From assembly GCA_002422425.1 (NCBI GenBank), contig DIVG01000080.1, positions 1 through 52,072 on the forward strand: DNA of 52,072 nt, read 5' to 3'. The stretch's first letter is position 1, and every line of letters begins with the position of its first letter. The position numbers and the translations under genes are program-made. Source of the DNA: Akkermansiaceae bacterium UBA6138. GTDB lineage: Bacteria; Verrucomicrobiota; Verrucomicrobiia; Verrucomicrobiales; DEV007. Positions 32,269-40,836 of the stretch are shown piece by piece. The notes under the pieces were generated by a model. It ran no database searches, was not told the DNA's origin, and saw nothing but the letters and a program-made list of their open reading frames with translations.

Positions 32269-33814
32269 ACCTCAAGTCGCTATTGTCGGACGCCCCAATG
32301 TGGGCAAGTCGGCCATTTTCAACCGTCTCGCCGGCCGACGCATTGCGATCGTTCATGACGAGCCCGGGGTGACCCGTGATCGCCTCGTCACCGAGGTCAC
32401 ACGAGCACGCATTCCTTACGAACTCACCGACACCGGCGGGATCGGCGCGATCCTCAACGACGGGTTCGCGGATCAGGTCCGGATCGAGGCCGATATCGCA
32501 ATCGAGGCGGCCGATCTGATTCTTTTCGTGGTCGACGCGCGCGACGGCGTGCATCCCATCGACCAGGATCTGGCCAATGTGCTGAGAAGCAGCGCCACCC
32601 CGGTGCTGCTTCTGGCGAACAAGGTCGATACCGAAAAAACGGACAATGACGCAGCGGAGTTTACCGTCCTCGGCTTCGAGACCCAGCTAGACATCTCGGC
32701 GGCCCACGGCCGCAATTTCGGCGAGCTCGAAGAGGAAATCTATCTGCACCTCGCCGCACTGGAATTCGAAATAGTCGAGGGAGAAGAGGCCGACCTTGAG
32801 GAGACGGCGGTGAAGATCGCGATCGTGGGGCGACCCAACGTGGGTAAATCCTCCCTTATTAACGCAATCCTCAACGACGAGCGCAGCATCGTCTCGGACC
32901 TTGCCGGCACGACCCGCGACTCGGTCGATGTGCCCTACGAAAGGGGCGGGATTCCCTACCTCCTCATCGATACCGCCGGGATACGAAAAAAGACCCGGCG
33001 CGACACCTCGGTCGAAGTTTTTTCCGTGATGCGCTCCGAACGCTCGATCCGCCGCGCCGACATCTGCCTCCTCGTAATCGATGCTTCCTCCGGCGTGACG
33101 ACCCAGGACCGGCGCATCGCCAAGATGGTCATCGACGAAAACAAGCCCTGCATCGTCGTGCTCAACAAGTTCGACCTTTATCATCCCGACGCCCGGTTTC
33201 AGGACCGTATCGACCAGTTCAAAGAAGAACTCGGCGATGATCTTTTCTTTCTCCCCTACGCCCCCAAGGTGGCGATCTCAGCCAAGCAGCGGGACCATCT
33301 CGGGAAGATTTTCGAATCGATTGAACTGGTCGTCAAAATATCCGCTGACCCCATCTCCACGGGAGTGCTGAACCGCCTTCTCCAGCAGGCCATCGAAAAA
33401 AATCCGCCGCCGGTCCGCCACAGCAAGCGTCTGAAGCTTCTCTACGCCACCCAGAAACGGGACGACCAGCCGCAGACCGTTCCCGTTCCCGAATATCTCC
33501 TCTTTGTGAACCATGCGGAGCTGATGACAAGGACCTACGAGCGCTTCCTCGAGAATCAGATCCGGCGTGAATTCCCGATGGAGGGACTCCCCTTCGTCTT
33601 CCGGGTGCGCTCGCGTATTTCGGAGCGCAAGGACGGAAAGAAAACCCCCGCCCAGGGAGGAAAATCGAGCCGCTCGGGACGCTTCGGGAAGCCTGCCAAA
33701 CCGGGTAAATCGGCGAAGCCCTCGAGCGACTATGCGCGGCCCGGCAAAGCTTCGAAAGGGGCGGGAACGGGGCATACCGCCAAGGTGGGACGCCGCCGCC
33801 GACCCGAAAAGTGA
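32252..33814 (+). CDS. der: ribosome biogenesis GTPase Der (EngA)
   Basis: 520 aa with two GTPase domains, each with G1 GRPNVGKS, and the second with DTAGIRKKTRRDTSVEVFS. G4 is LNKFD in the second domain. The KH-like C-terminal domain includes PVPEYLLFVNHAELM. It acts in 50S assembly. The last 65 residues are an extra Lys/Gly/Ser-rich, probably disordered tail (SRSGRFGKPAKPGKSAKPSS) not usual in short-form Der. The start is the ATG at 32252, overlapping pgsA. Confidence 0.96.
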   Translation: MSRKRKPQVAIVGRPNVGKSAIFNRLAGRRIAIVHDEPGVTRDRLVTEVTRARIPYELTDTGGIGAILNDGFADQVRIEADIAIEAADLILFVVDARDGVHPIDQDLANVLRSSATPVLLLANKVDTEKTDNDAAEFTVLGFETQLDISAAHGRNFGELEEEIYLHLAALEFEIVEGEEADLEETAVKIAIVGRPNVGKSSLINAILNDERSIVSDLAGTTRDSVDVPYERGGIPYLLIDTAGIRKKTRRDTSVEVFSVMRSERSIRRADICLLVIDASSGVTTQDRRIAKMVIDENKPCIVVLNKFDLYHPDARFQDRIDQFKEELGDDLFFLPYAPKVAISAKQRDHLGKIFESIELVVKISADPISTGVLNRLLQQAIEKNPPPVRHSKRLKLLYATQKRDDQPQTVPVPEYLLFVNHAELMTRTYERFLENQIRREFPMEGLPFVFRVRSRISERKDGKKTPAQGGKSSRSGRFGKPAKPGKSAKPSSDYARPGKASKGAGTGHTAKVGRRRRPEK

Positions 33815-33859
33815 GGGGCGGCAGTCGGCGATAAAGGAGATGAAGCCTGAATGGGCTCC

Positions 33860-34624
33860 TCAGCGCGAGCGTATTTCCTCGATCTCTTCGGGGGAGGCGG
33901 GGAGCACGTTCATTTTTGCCTTATCCGGAACCTCCACATCAGGGTTTTCCTCGTAAAGGTAGGGCTCCATGATCATGTAGACCTTCCCTCGGCTATTGGG
34001 ACGGTAGGTGCGGGCCCCAAAGGCCCTCGTGATCTTGATCGGCTCCTCACCGGTCTCGATCTCAAGGACAAACTGCTGCTGCCCCGAGAGACCGAAAGTC
34101 GGGTCCACCTTCCGCATCTCGGTCTGGATTTCGACGAGGGGACGGAAGAGCTCCTGGTAAGCGACTTTACCATCCTTGATCTGCGGCGGAGAGACCTTGG
34201 GGACCTCGAGATCGACGAAAATATTGAGCGAACCACGCGGCTGATTCGCAACCAGATCGGGATTCTTGCTGACAAGAGCCTGATTATGGGGAATCTCGAC
34301 AAAACCGTCGTTATCCACAACGAGGACAAGCGGAGCGTCTTTCACGTCAAGGAAGAGCTTGATGTCCTTCGGGGTGACATTGGGATTGCGACTCTGAATA
34401 CGGAGCTTGTAACTCTCGACATCGGCTTTGGACCTGGCATCGCTCTGGGCGATGCGGAGGAGCTGCGCATACGGCAAGCGCGCGAGGTCATTGAATTCCG
34501 CAGGACGTCCCGACAACGTCTCAGGGATCGCTGCCGGCGTGGTGCCCCCCTCCTGAGCCTCGAGACCTGTGACGGATCCCGCATACAGAAAAGAAGCGAA
34601 GACAAGGACAGGCAGGCGTTTCAT
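33860..34624 (-). CDS. exported protein of unknown function
   Basis: 254 aa from the ATG at 34624 with a signal peptide (MKRLPVLVFASFLYAGS... ending near LEAQEGG). The mature protein is mixed alpha/beta with LARLPYAQLLRIAQSDARS, a beta-rich middle (LFLDVKDAPLVLVVDNDG and NIFVDLEVPKVSP) and a C-terminal YEENPDVEVPDKAKMNV. No metal or nucleotide motif is visible. It looks like a small periplasmic or secreted protein. It converges with der. Confidence 0.7.
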   Translation of the reverse strand: MKRLPVLVFASFLYAGSVTGLEAQEGGTTPAAIPETLSGRPAEFNDLARLPYAQLLRIAQSDARSKADVESYKLRIQSRNPNVTPKDIKLFLDVKDAPLVLVVDNDGFVEIPHNQALVSKNPDLVANQPRGSLNIFVDLEVPKVSPPQIKDGKVAYQELFRPLVEIQTEMRKVDPTFGLSGQQQFVLEIETGEEPIKITRAFGARTYRPNSRGKVYMIMEPYLYEENPDVEVPDKAKMNVLPASPEEIEEIRSR

Positions 34625-34671
34625 ATCGTCGAATCTCGCGCAACCTACCGAATTCTGCGGGGAATAGCAAC

Positions 34672-35574
34672 TCAACTCTCAGCCTCCTCACGGCGCTTAA
34701 CCCAGTAAAGACGGATCCCCTCGGCACACATCGCGGCGCCGTTGACGGCCTCATAGCAGCGCCACTGCTCCGGGGAAACCCCAAGCCGGAACGCCTGTTC
34801 CAGTTGAAAAGCCTCGTAGGCCACCTGGAGCGAGGCCGCGTCAAACCCCTCGGCCATCCGCTGCCGGATAAATTCCACGTTCATGTCGACGGCATCGCGG
34901 TAGGCGAGGAGATGCGCATCGGGCTCACGGACTATCCCGAAATGAGTGAGAAACAGCCTCTGCGGACAGAGTTCCCGCAAGCGCTCGATGCTGGCGATGG
35001 TATGCGGCAGATCAAACTGGGGAGGGGCGGAAGTTACCGACAGGTAATTACTCCCGCCCAATCTCGCCCCCGCCGCGTCACCGCTGAAAAGATCACCTGC
35101 AATGGAGTAGGCATGATGATGGAAAGCGTGGCCCGGAGTCGCAATCGCCTCGATCCGGAGGCCGGCGAGATGAATCACCTCACCGTCCGAGATCGCGTGC
35201 ACCCGATTCCCGGGTGCCGGTGCCATCGCGCCCCAGAGTGCGTCAAAACGAGCGCCATAGACCATCCTGGCACTCTCAATGAGACGAGAGGGATCGATGA
35301 GATGCCGGGCACCTTTTTCATGGACAAAAACCGGAACACCCTGCCCGGCGAACCACCCGGCCGCGCCGGCGTGATCGAGATGGATGTGCGTGACAAAGAC
35401 GCCGGCAAGGTCCCTTGCTTCGACTCCATGCCCGCACAGCGCTTCGAGGAGTGCCGGTCGGGTGGATTCAGGTCCCGTCTCGATGAGAACATTTCCATCC
35501 GGACCGCTCACGAGAAAGGCGGCAATGACGCCCGGTATTCCCTGAAACTTGAGATCAATCACTTTTACCTCCAT
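34672..35574 (-). CDS. metallo-beta-lactamase fold hydrolase
   Basis: 300 aa from the ATG at 35574; a TTG at 35616 and an ATG at 35598 are alternatives. The signature HxHxDH is visible as VTHIHLDHAG. IEAIATPGHAFHHH carries the second metal-ligand His; LFSGDAAGA the bridging Asp; and LFLTHFG the third His. Binuclear zinc or iron hydrolases of this type act on thioesters, lactones or glyoxalase-type substrates; the substrate is unknown. It is divergent from the Lrp-like gene at 35656. Confidence 0.88.
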   Translation of the reverse strand: MEVKVIDLKFQGIPGVIAAFLVSGPDGNVLIETGPESTRPALLEALCGHGVEARDLAGVFVTHIHLDHAGAAGWFAGQGVPVFVHEKGARHLIDPSRLIESARMVYGARFDALWGAMAPAPGNRVHAISDGEVIHLAGLRIEAIATPGHAFHHHAYSIAGDLFSGDAAGARLGGSNYLSVTSAPPQFDLPHTIASIERLRELCPQRLFLTHFGIVREPDAHLLAYRDAVDMNVEFIRQRMAEGFDAASLQVAYEAFQLEQAFRLGVSPEQWRCYEAVNGAAMCAEGIRLYWVKRREEAES

Positions 35575-35655
35575 ATCGGCACAGATTGTCTCAATCATGC
35601 CGTCTCGCCAACTCAAACTTGCCGGATACCCCTCTCATGCCTAGATTGACCGCTC

Positions 35656-36789
35656 ATGAGTCTCGAAGCCCTCTCCCCCGTCCCCACCGATCACGATGAT
35701 CCCGTCAACACCCGCATCCTCGAAGTCTCCGAGGATCTCGTGAGCGGTTTCCAGCGCAACCCCTTCCAGCACATCGCCGACAAGTCAGGGGTCGAGCTTG
35801 AGACTGTCCTCAACCGGATCCGGGCAATGCTGGAAGCCGGGGTGATCCGTCGCGTGCGACAGACGCTCCTGGCGACAAAACTCGCTCATGGAGCCCTCTG
35901 CGCGTGGAAGGTCGATCCGGATAAGCTCGACGCGACCTTCGACTTCATGTTCAAAGAGGATCCTTTCAGTGGTCATGTCGTGACGCGCTCGACCGACCGG
36001 GAGATCTCGGGGAGCGATTACAAGCTCTGGACGACCCTGAAAGTCCCCCAGGGTGAGTCGCTCGAAGAGCATGCCGAACTGCTCCGCCACCTCACCGGCG
36101 CGCACGAGTTTGTTCTGATGCCGGCGAACGGCATCTTTGCCCTCGGGGTCGGTCATGTCCGGCGCAAAACGATGGAACCGGGAGCCCGCTCGGAGGCCCC
36201 TGCTGAAATGAACACCACCACCACGGTCGAGCTCAATGCCGACGAGTGGGAGGTTCTCCTCGCGATGAAAGAGGAACTCACCCCGGAGGAAATCTGCGAA
36301 GATCCCTGGGGCCCCCGCGCCGACGCCATCAGCTTCGACCGTGATCGTTTTTACGAAATTGCAGAAGAACTTGATCGCAAAAAAGTGATAGGCCGTTTTT
36401 CCACCTTTCTTGAGCATGTCAAACCCAGCCAGACCGGCCAGCGGGTGACCCGCTTCAATGCCCTCTTCCATTGGAAGGTGCCGGAGGGCATGCAAGCCCG
36501 GGCCGGGTCCGAAGTCGGACGTCACCTCATCATGACTCACTGCTATTGGCGGGAGGGAGGCCCTCGCTTCGGCGGTGTGAACATCATGGGCGTGGTGCAC
36601 GGAACCGAGAAAGAGCGTGTCCTCGAACACAAGGCCGCGATCGACGCCCACCTCGCGAACGTGGGCATCCCTCTGGAATACACGAACGTCTTCTGGGGTG
36701 GCCGCAGTGAGATCAAGCCTTCGGAAATTTCTCCAAAAGTCTATCGCGAATTCCACGAAAAGTGGAAGGATGCGGGACAGGTTATCTGA
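35656..36789 (+). CDS. siroheme decarboxylase-like (AhbA/AhbB, Lrp-family) duplicated protein
   Basis: 377 aa. Two related halves are visible. The first has a winged-helix part (NPFQHIADKSGVELETVLNR and LEAGVIRRVRQTL) then an AsnC-type beta-sandwich region. The second repeats the helix part (DRFYEIAEELDRKKVIGRF) with VTRFNALFHWKVPE. This matches Lrp/AsnC-fold siroheme decarboxylases (AhbA/AhbB, NirDLGH), which convert siroheme to didecarboxysiroheme for heme synthesis. Other Lrp-type regulators with tandem halves cannot be excluded. It precedes gatC by 2 bp. Confidence 0.6.
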   Translation: MSLEALSPVPTDHDDPVNTRILEVSEDLVSGFQRNPFQHIADKSGVELETVLNRIRAMLEAGVIRRVRQTLLATKLAHGALCAWKVDPDKLDATFDFMFKEDPFSGHVVTRSTDREISGSDYKLWTTLKVPQGESLEEHAELLRHLTGAHEFVLMPANGIFALGVGHVRRKTMEPGARSEAPAEMNTTTTVELNADEWEVLLAMKEELTPEEICEDPWGPRADAISFDRDRFYEIAEELDRKKVIGRFSTFLEHVKPSQTGQRVTRFNALFHWKVPEGMQARAGSEVGRHLIMTHCYWREGGPRFGGVNIMGVVHGTEKERVLEHKAAIDAHLANVGIPLEYTNVFWGGRSEIKPSEISPKVYREFHEKWKDAGQVI

Positions 36790-36791
36790 GC

Positions 36792-37067
36792 ATGAAAGTC
36801 CGCGACGTCGCCCATCTCGCCCGCATCGCCCTCTCCGACGAGGAGGCTGACCGTTACCAGGAGCAAATGGATCAGATCCTGAAGTATGTCGAGCAACTCA
36901 GCCGCATCGATGTTACCGGGATCGAGCCTACCGCCCATGCCGGGGCCGTTTTCAACGTCGTGAGGGAGGATCTCATCACCGCCGCAGGCCTCTCCCAGTC
37001 CGCCGCTCTGCAGAATGCGCCTGCCGTCGCGCACGATCAATTCCGCATGCCCAAGGTGGTGGAATAA
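36792..37067 (+). CDS. gatC: Asp-tRNA(Asn)/Glu-tRNA(Gln) amidotransferase subunit C
   Basis: 91 aa from the ATG at 36792 (MKVRDVAHLARIALSDEEA). The conserved core VEQLSRIDVTGIEPTAH and the end FRMPKVVE identify GatC, the small helical subunit that stabilises GatA/GatB. The frame opens further up, in the previous gene. It is followed by gatA after 75 bp. gatB is not in the window. Confidence 0.95.
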   Translation: MKVRDVAHLARIALSDEEADRYQEQMDQILKYVEQLSRIDVTGIEPTAHAGAVFNVVREDLITAAGLSQSAALQNAPAVAHDQFRMPKVVE

Positions 37068-37142
37068 ACTATCCGCCCCCCGGAACGATCCCGCCGGGTC
37101 CGACTTTTCTCTCCCGCACAACATTCAACCTCCCCTCCTATT

Positions 37143-38567
37143 GTGAACGTTGCTGACCTGACCATTGCTCAACTGCGCGAAGCCTACCGCGCCAAGGCGT
37201 TCACGCCGGCGGAGGCACTCCGTGCACTCGCGGAAGCGATCGACCGCAAGGATCCCGCCATCGGCGGCTACCTCTCCTATGATCTCGATCTTGCCCTCGC
37301 CGACGCGGCAAAAGTTGATCTCAGCCTGCCCCTCGGCGGGGTTCCCATCGCGATCAAAGACCTTATTAATGTGGAGGGTCACCCGTGCTCGTGCGCTTCG
37401 AGGATGCTAGCGGGAACATACACCGCCCCTTATGACGCGACCGTGATCCGCAAACTGCGTGCCGCCGGGGCGATCCCTTTCGGACGCACAAACATGGACG
37501 AGTTTGCGATGGGGTCTTCCAACGAAAACTCGGGTATCAAACCCTGTCATAATCCGCACGATACCTCCAGAGTTCCGGGCGGATCTTCCGGCGGTTCCGC
37601 CGCTGTCGTCGCTGCCCGCACCGCCATCGCCGCGCTCGGCACGGATACAGGCGGATCGATCCGCCAACCGGCTTCCCACTGCGGCGTCGTCGGACTCAAA
37701 CCCACCTACGGACGGGTCTCGCGATTCGGGCTTGTCGCCTTCGCCTCCTCCCTCGACCAGTGCGGCCCCATGACGCGTACGGTGGCCGACGCGGCCGCTC
37801 TCCTCGAAGTGATCGCGGGTCCCTGCGACCGGGATTCGACCTGCCTTCCGGATGATGTCCCCCGCTTCACCGAAGCGATCGGGCGGGACGTGAAGGGGCT
37901 CAAAATAGGTCTTCCCGCAGAGTATTTCGCCGCCGGTCTTGATGCCGGAGTGAGGGAACGGGTTGAGTCCGCCATCCGCGTCCTCGAGTCCCTCGGGGCC
38001 GAAATCATTCCGCTCTCCCTCCCCAACACCGAGCATGCCGTCGCCGCCTATTACGTGATCGCCACGGCCGAGGCGTCGGCAAATCTCGCGCGCTTCGACG
38101 GAGTTCGCTACGGGCACCGGGCCGAGGCCGCCGATCTCATCGATCTCTACAAAAAATCCCGGGCCGAGGGCTTTGGGGATGAGGTAAAACGCCGCATCAT
38201 CCTCGGCACCTATGTGCTTAGTTCCGGCTACTACGATGCGTATTACCTCCGTGCGCAGAAGGTTCGCACGCTCATCCGACGGGACTTCGACGAGGCTTTC
38301 GCGAAGGTCGATCTGATTGCTTCGCCGGTCTCGCCGACCCCGGCTTTCCGAAGGGGGGAACATCACAGCGATCCGCTCGCGATGTATCTTGCCGACATCT
38401 ACACGATCTCCGCCAACCTCGCCGGAATCTGCGGGATCTCCGTTCCCTGCGGAACCGTGCCGGTCGAGGGGAAAGATCTTCCCGTAGGGTTGCAACTCCT
38501 CGGTAAACCCATGGCGGAAACGGACCTCATTCGCGCCGGACACGCTTACGAGGCTTCGTCACGCTGA
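37143..38567 (+). CDS. gatA: Asp-tRNA(Asn)/Glu-tRNA(Gln) amidotransferase subunit A
   Basis: 474 aa, started at a GTG at 37143. The amidase triad is complete: Lys in VPIAIKDLINVEG, Ser in PGGSSGGSAA and the catalytic Ser in DTGGSIRQPASHCG. GatA hydrolyses glutamine to supply ammonia for tRNA-bound transamidation. It works with gatC immediately upstream; the third subunit is elsewhere. Confidence 0.96.
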   Translation: MNVADLTIAQLREAYRAKAFTPAEALRALAEAIDRKDPAIGGYLSYDLDLALADAAKVDLSLPLGGVPIAIKDLINVEGHPCSCASRMLAGTYTAPYDATVIRKLRAAGAIPFGRTNMDEFAMGSSNENSGIKPCHNPHDTSRVPGGSSGGSAAVVAARTAIAALGTDTGGSIRQPASHCGVVGLKPTYGRVSRFGLVAFASSLDQCGPMTRTVADAAALLEVIAGPCDRDSTCLPDDVPRFTEAIGRDVKGLKIGLPAEYFAAGLDAGVRERVESAIRVLESLGAEIIPLSLPNTEHAVAAYYVIATAEASANLARFDGVRYGHRAEAADLIDLYKKSRAEGFGDEVKRRIILGTYVLSSGYYDAYYLRAQKVRTLIRRDFDEAFAKVDLIASPVSPTPAFRRGEHHSDPLAMYLADIYTISANLAGICGISVPCGTVPVEGKDLPVGLQLLGKPMAETDLIRAGHAYEASSR

Positions 38568-38603
38568 ACCGCCGGAGGTGCCCCTGCCGCCGCCGCGGGG
38601 GCC

Positions 38604-39362
38604 TTAATTGACCGTCGCCTGGATACGCATCCGGGTGCTCGAATCGATCTGCCCGCCCGTGGCTCCGCTGATCGTCTCGATCCGCATCTCATCGACCATC
38701 CAGACATCACCGAATTTTTTGCCGTGGAGAACTTCAAAACGGCGGATGGGACGCCCTTCACGGTTATAGCCCATCATCTTAAGCATGCCGCCGCTCTGTT
38801 TGTCAATCCAGATATCAACGGTGGAATAGGCACCCGAACCATCGGGATTTCGTACGCGCACGACGACACACTCACGTCCTTTGAGGCGCTCCTGTCTTAC
38901 GATCTTCGCGTCCGGCCAGTAGATGAAACGCATCGAAAGATCGTCGTAGGTGACGTCGGTCCCGCGAATCGCTTCGCCGTATTTCACGGGGCTGACCGGC
39001 GCGATCTCTCCGCCACCGATGCCTTCAAGAAGAGAAAACTCCTGATTTCGCGTATCGATGTAAATAATCTGGGCGGGGTCATCGAAAATAAAACGAATCG
39101 CTTCGGGCTTGAGGGAGAGAAGAAAAGGAACCTTCTTCGTGATCCCCATCTGAAGGACTCCGGTAAAATCACGGTCGTAGAGGGTGTAACTGAACCGGAC
39201 GAGACGCAGGACCTCGTCGGCGGTCATCTCGTCGATTGATTTCCCGGCAAAGGAAGATGGCTCGGAAACGGGCGGAGTCTCGTCGGCGTCCTCCTGGGAA
39301 AACACGGAGAAAGAGAGACCAGTCAGAATAAGAAAGGCGGTGGCGAAGGAGGCTTTGATCAT
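38604..39362 (-). CDS. LolA-like outer membrane lipoprotein-sorting family protein
   Basis: 252 aa from the ATG at 39362; the frame stays open upstream to 39686 but the signal peptide MIKASFATAFLILTGLSFSV fixes the start. The mature part is beta-rich: MTADEVLRLVRFSYTLYDRD, LEGIGGGEIAPVSP, and VDIWIDKQSGGMLKMMGYN, as in the COG2834/LolA_like family. These periplasmic carriers bind lipid or lipoprotein; the role here is by family only. Confidence 0.72.
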   Translation of the reverse strand: MIKASFATAFLILTGLSFSVFSQEDADETPPVSEPSSFAGKSIDEMTADEVLRLVRFSYTLYDRDFTGVLQMGITKKVPFLLSLKPEAIRFIFDDPAQIIYIDTRNQEFSLLEGIGGGEIAPVSPVKYGEAIRGTDVTYDDLSMRFIYWPDAKIVRQERLKGRECVVVRVRNPDGSGAYSTVDIWIDKQSGGMLKMMGYNREGRPIRRFEVLHGKKFGDVWMVDEMRIETISGATGGQIDSSTRMRIQATVN

Positions 39363-39479
39363 GAAAAAAGGGCGGGCGCGTGTTCGCCGGAGGTTAGACG
39401 ATGCAGGTGAAGGATACATGCAAACGGCATTTCCGGAAAGGCAAGAATGCCGGACCGAGGCGCGCCATCCGGGGTGAAA

Positions 39480-39860
39480 ATGTTGGCGGAGTCCCTCCAA
39501 AACTGCCATGGTAAGCGAATGGAGAATCACCGCCTCGTCCTTCCCGGGCACATGAATCAGTATGGATTCCTCTTCGGAGGCTACCTCCTCGCCTGGGTCG
39601 ATGAGATGGCCTGGATGGCGGCATCGATGGATTTCCCGGGGTGCCAGCTCGTGACCGTGGCGATGGATCAGGTCGTCTTTCGCCAAAGCGTCCGAGAGGG
39701 CGTTATCCTTAGATTCGAATCGCTAAAAGTCCGCACCGGCAATACTTCCGTGACCTACGGAGTATCGGTCTTTCGCGAGGCCGACGAAATCTTTTCCACC
39801 AAAGTGACCCTCGTGCGGGTGGATGCAGAAGGGCGCAAACAATCCCTTCCCAAGTCCTGA
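39480..39860 (+). CDS. hotdog-fold acyl-CoA thioesterase
   Basis: 126 aa from the ATG at 39480, which follows GGGGTGA; an internal ATG at 39519 is possible. The hotdog core HMNQYGFLFGGYLLAWVDEM and the next VAMDQVVFRQSVREG are typical of the YciA/acyl-CoA thioesterase type; the Asp of WVDE is the usual active-site residue. Its natural substrate is unknown. rbsK starts 29 bp after its stop. Confidence 0.85.
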   Translation: MLAESLQNCHGKRMENHRLVLPGHMNQYGFLFGGYLLAWVDEMAWMAASMDFPGCQLVTVAMDQVVFRQSVREGVILRFESLKVRTGNTSVTYGVSVFREADEIFSTKVTLVRVDAEGRKQSLPKS

Positions 39861-39888
39861 GCTTCTGGTAGCATCCTCCGCTGTTTGC

Positions 39889-40836
39889 ATGAGTGAAATA
39901 AAGCAGGTTATCGTCGTTGGGTCACTCAATATCGACCGGGTCACGCGGGTCGCGAACCTCCCCGTGCCCGGGGAAACCGTCGCGGCGGAGCAGTCGGATC
40001 TTTACCGGGGGGGAAAGGGAGCCAATCAGGCGCTCGCCGCCGCGCGACAGGGGTGCAGAGTCGTCCTCTTCGGCGCGGTAGGCTCCGATGCCGAAGGCAC
40101 CGCCTACCGGAAGGAACTGAAAGTCGCCGGAGTCGATATCTCTCACGTGCGCACCGTCCCCGGCCAGACCGGAGTCGCCTTCATCACCGTCGATCGCAAG
40201 GGCGAAAACACGATCATTACCGCCGCCGGTGCCAACGATGCCCTGCGGGAGTCCGACATTTCCCGCCATCGCGAGGTGATTCAGGGCGGCGATGTCCTGC
40301 TCGGGCAGTTCGAGACGCCGGCGGCACCCCTCATCGCCGCTGCGGTAATCGCCAACGAAGCAGGCGTCCCCGTGGTTATCAATCCGTCCCCCTGGAACCC
40401 GGCCTTTCCCTGGGACCGGTGCCGGACTGATTACGCTATTGTGAACAGGACCGAAGCGCACGAACTTCTTGGCTTCACTCCGGAGTCTTCGGATCTCCCC
40501 CTCATTCGCGAAGCCATGCATCAACTGCGGATCAGCCATCTCATTGTGACCCGGGGCCGGGACGACACGCTCGTTTTCCGACGCGAGGGAGAGCCCCTCT
40601 CCATTCCTACCCTGCCCGTCCTGCCGATTGATACGGTCGGGGCCGGAGATGCCTTTGCCGGTTGTTTTGCCGCCCGCCTCGCCTCAGGCGATACCCTCAC
40701 CGATGCCCTGCGCGCGGCGAACTGCGCCGGCGCCCTGAGCACGCTCGGCGGCGGTGCCCAGAAACCCGTTCCCGACCGCGAAAAGGTCGATCAACATCTC
40801 CTTTACCTCACCACGCCAACCCGCCAATCCCCCTGA
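39889..40836 (+). CDS. rbsK: ribokinase / PfkB-family sugar kinase
   Basis: 315 aa from the ATG at 39889. PfkB motifs: VVGSLNIDRV near the N-terminus, YRGGKGANQALAAARQG, GVAFITVDRKGEN and the C-terminal DTVGAGDAFAGCFAARL with the catalytic Asp. Sequence fits ribokinase (D-ribose to ribose-5-phosphate), though the exact sugar is not proven. Its TGA shares the A with the following ATG (TGATG), so it is coupled to the propeller gene. Confidence 0.88.
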   Translation: MSEIKQVIVVGSLNIDRVTRVANLPVPGETVAAEQSDLYRGGKGANQALAAARQGCRVVLFGAVGSDAEGTAYRKELKVAGVDISHVRTVPGQTGVAFITVDRKGENTIITAAGANDALRESDISRHREVIQGGDVLLGQFETPAAPLIAAAVIANEAGVPVVINPSPWNPAFPWDRCRTDYAIVNRTEAHELLGFTPESSDLPLIREAMHQLRISHLIVTRGRDDTLVFRREGEPLSIPTLPVLPIDTVGAGDAFAGCFAARLASGDTLTDALRAANCAGALSTLGGGAQKPVPDREKVDQHLLYLTTPTRQSP

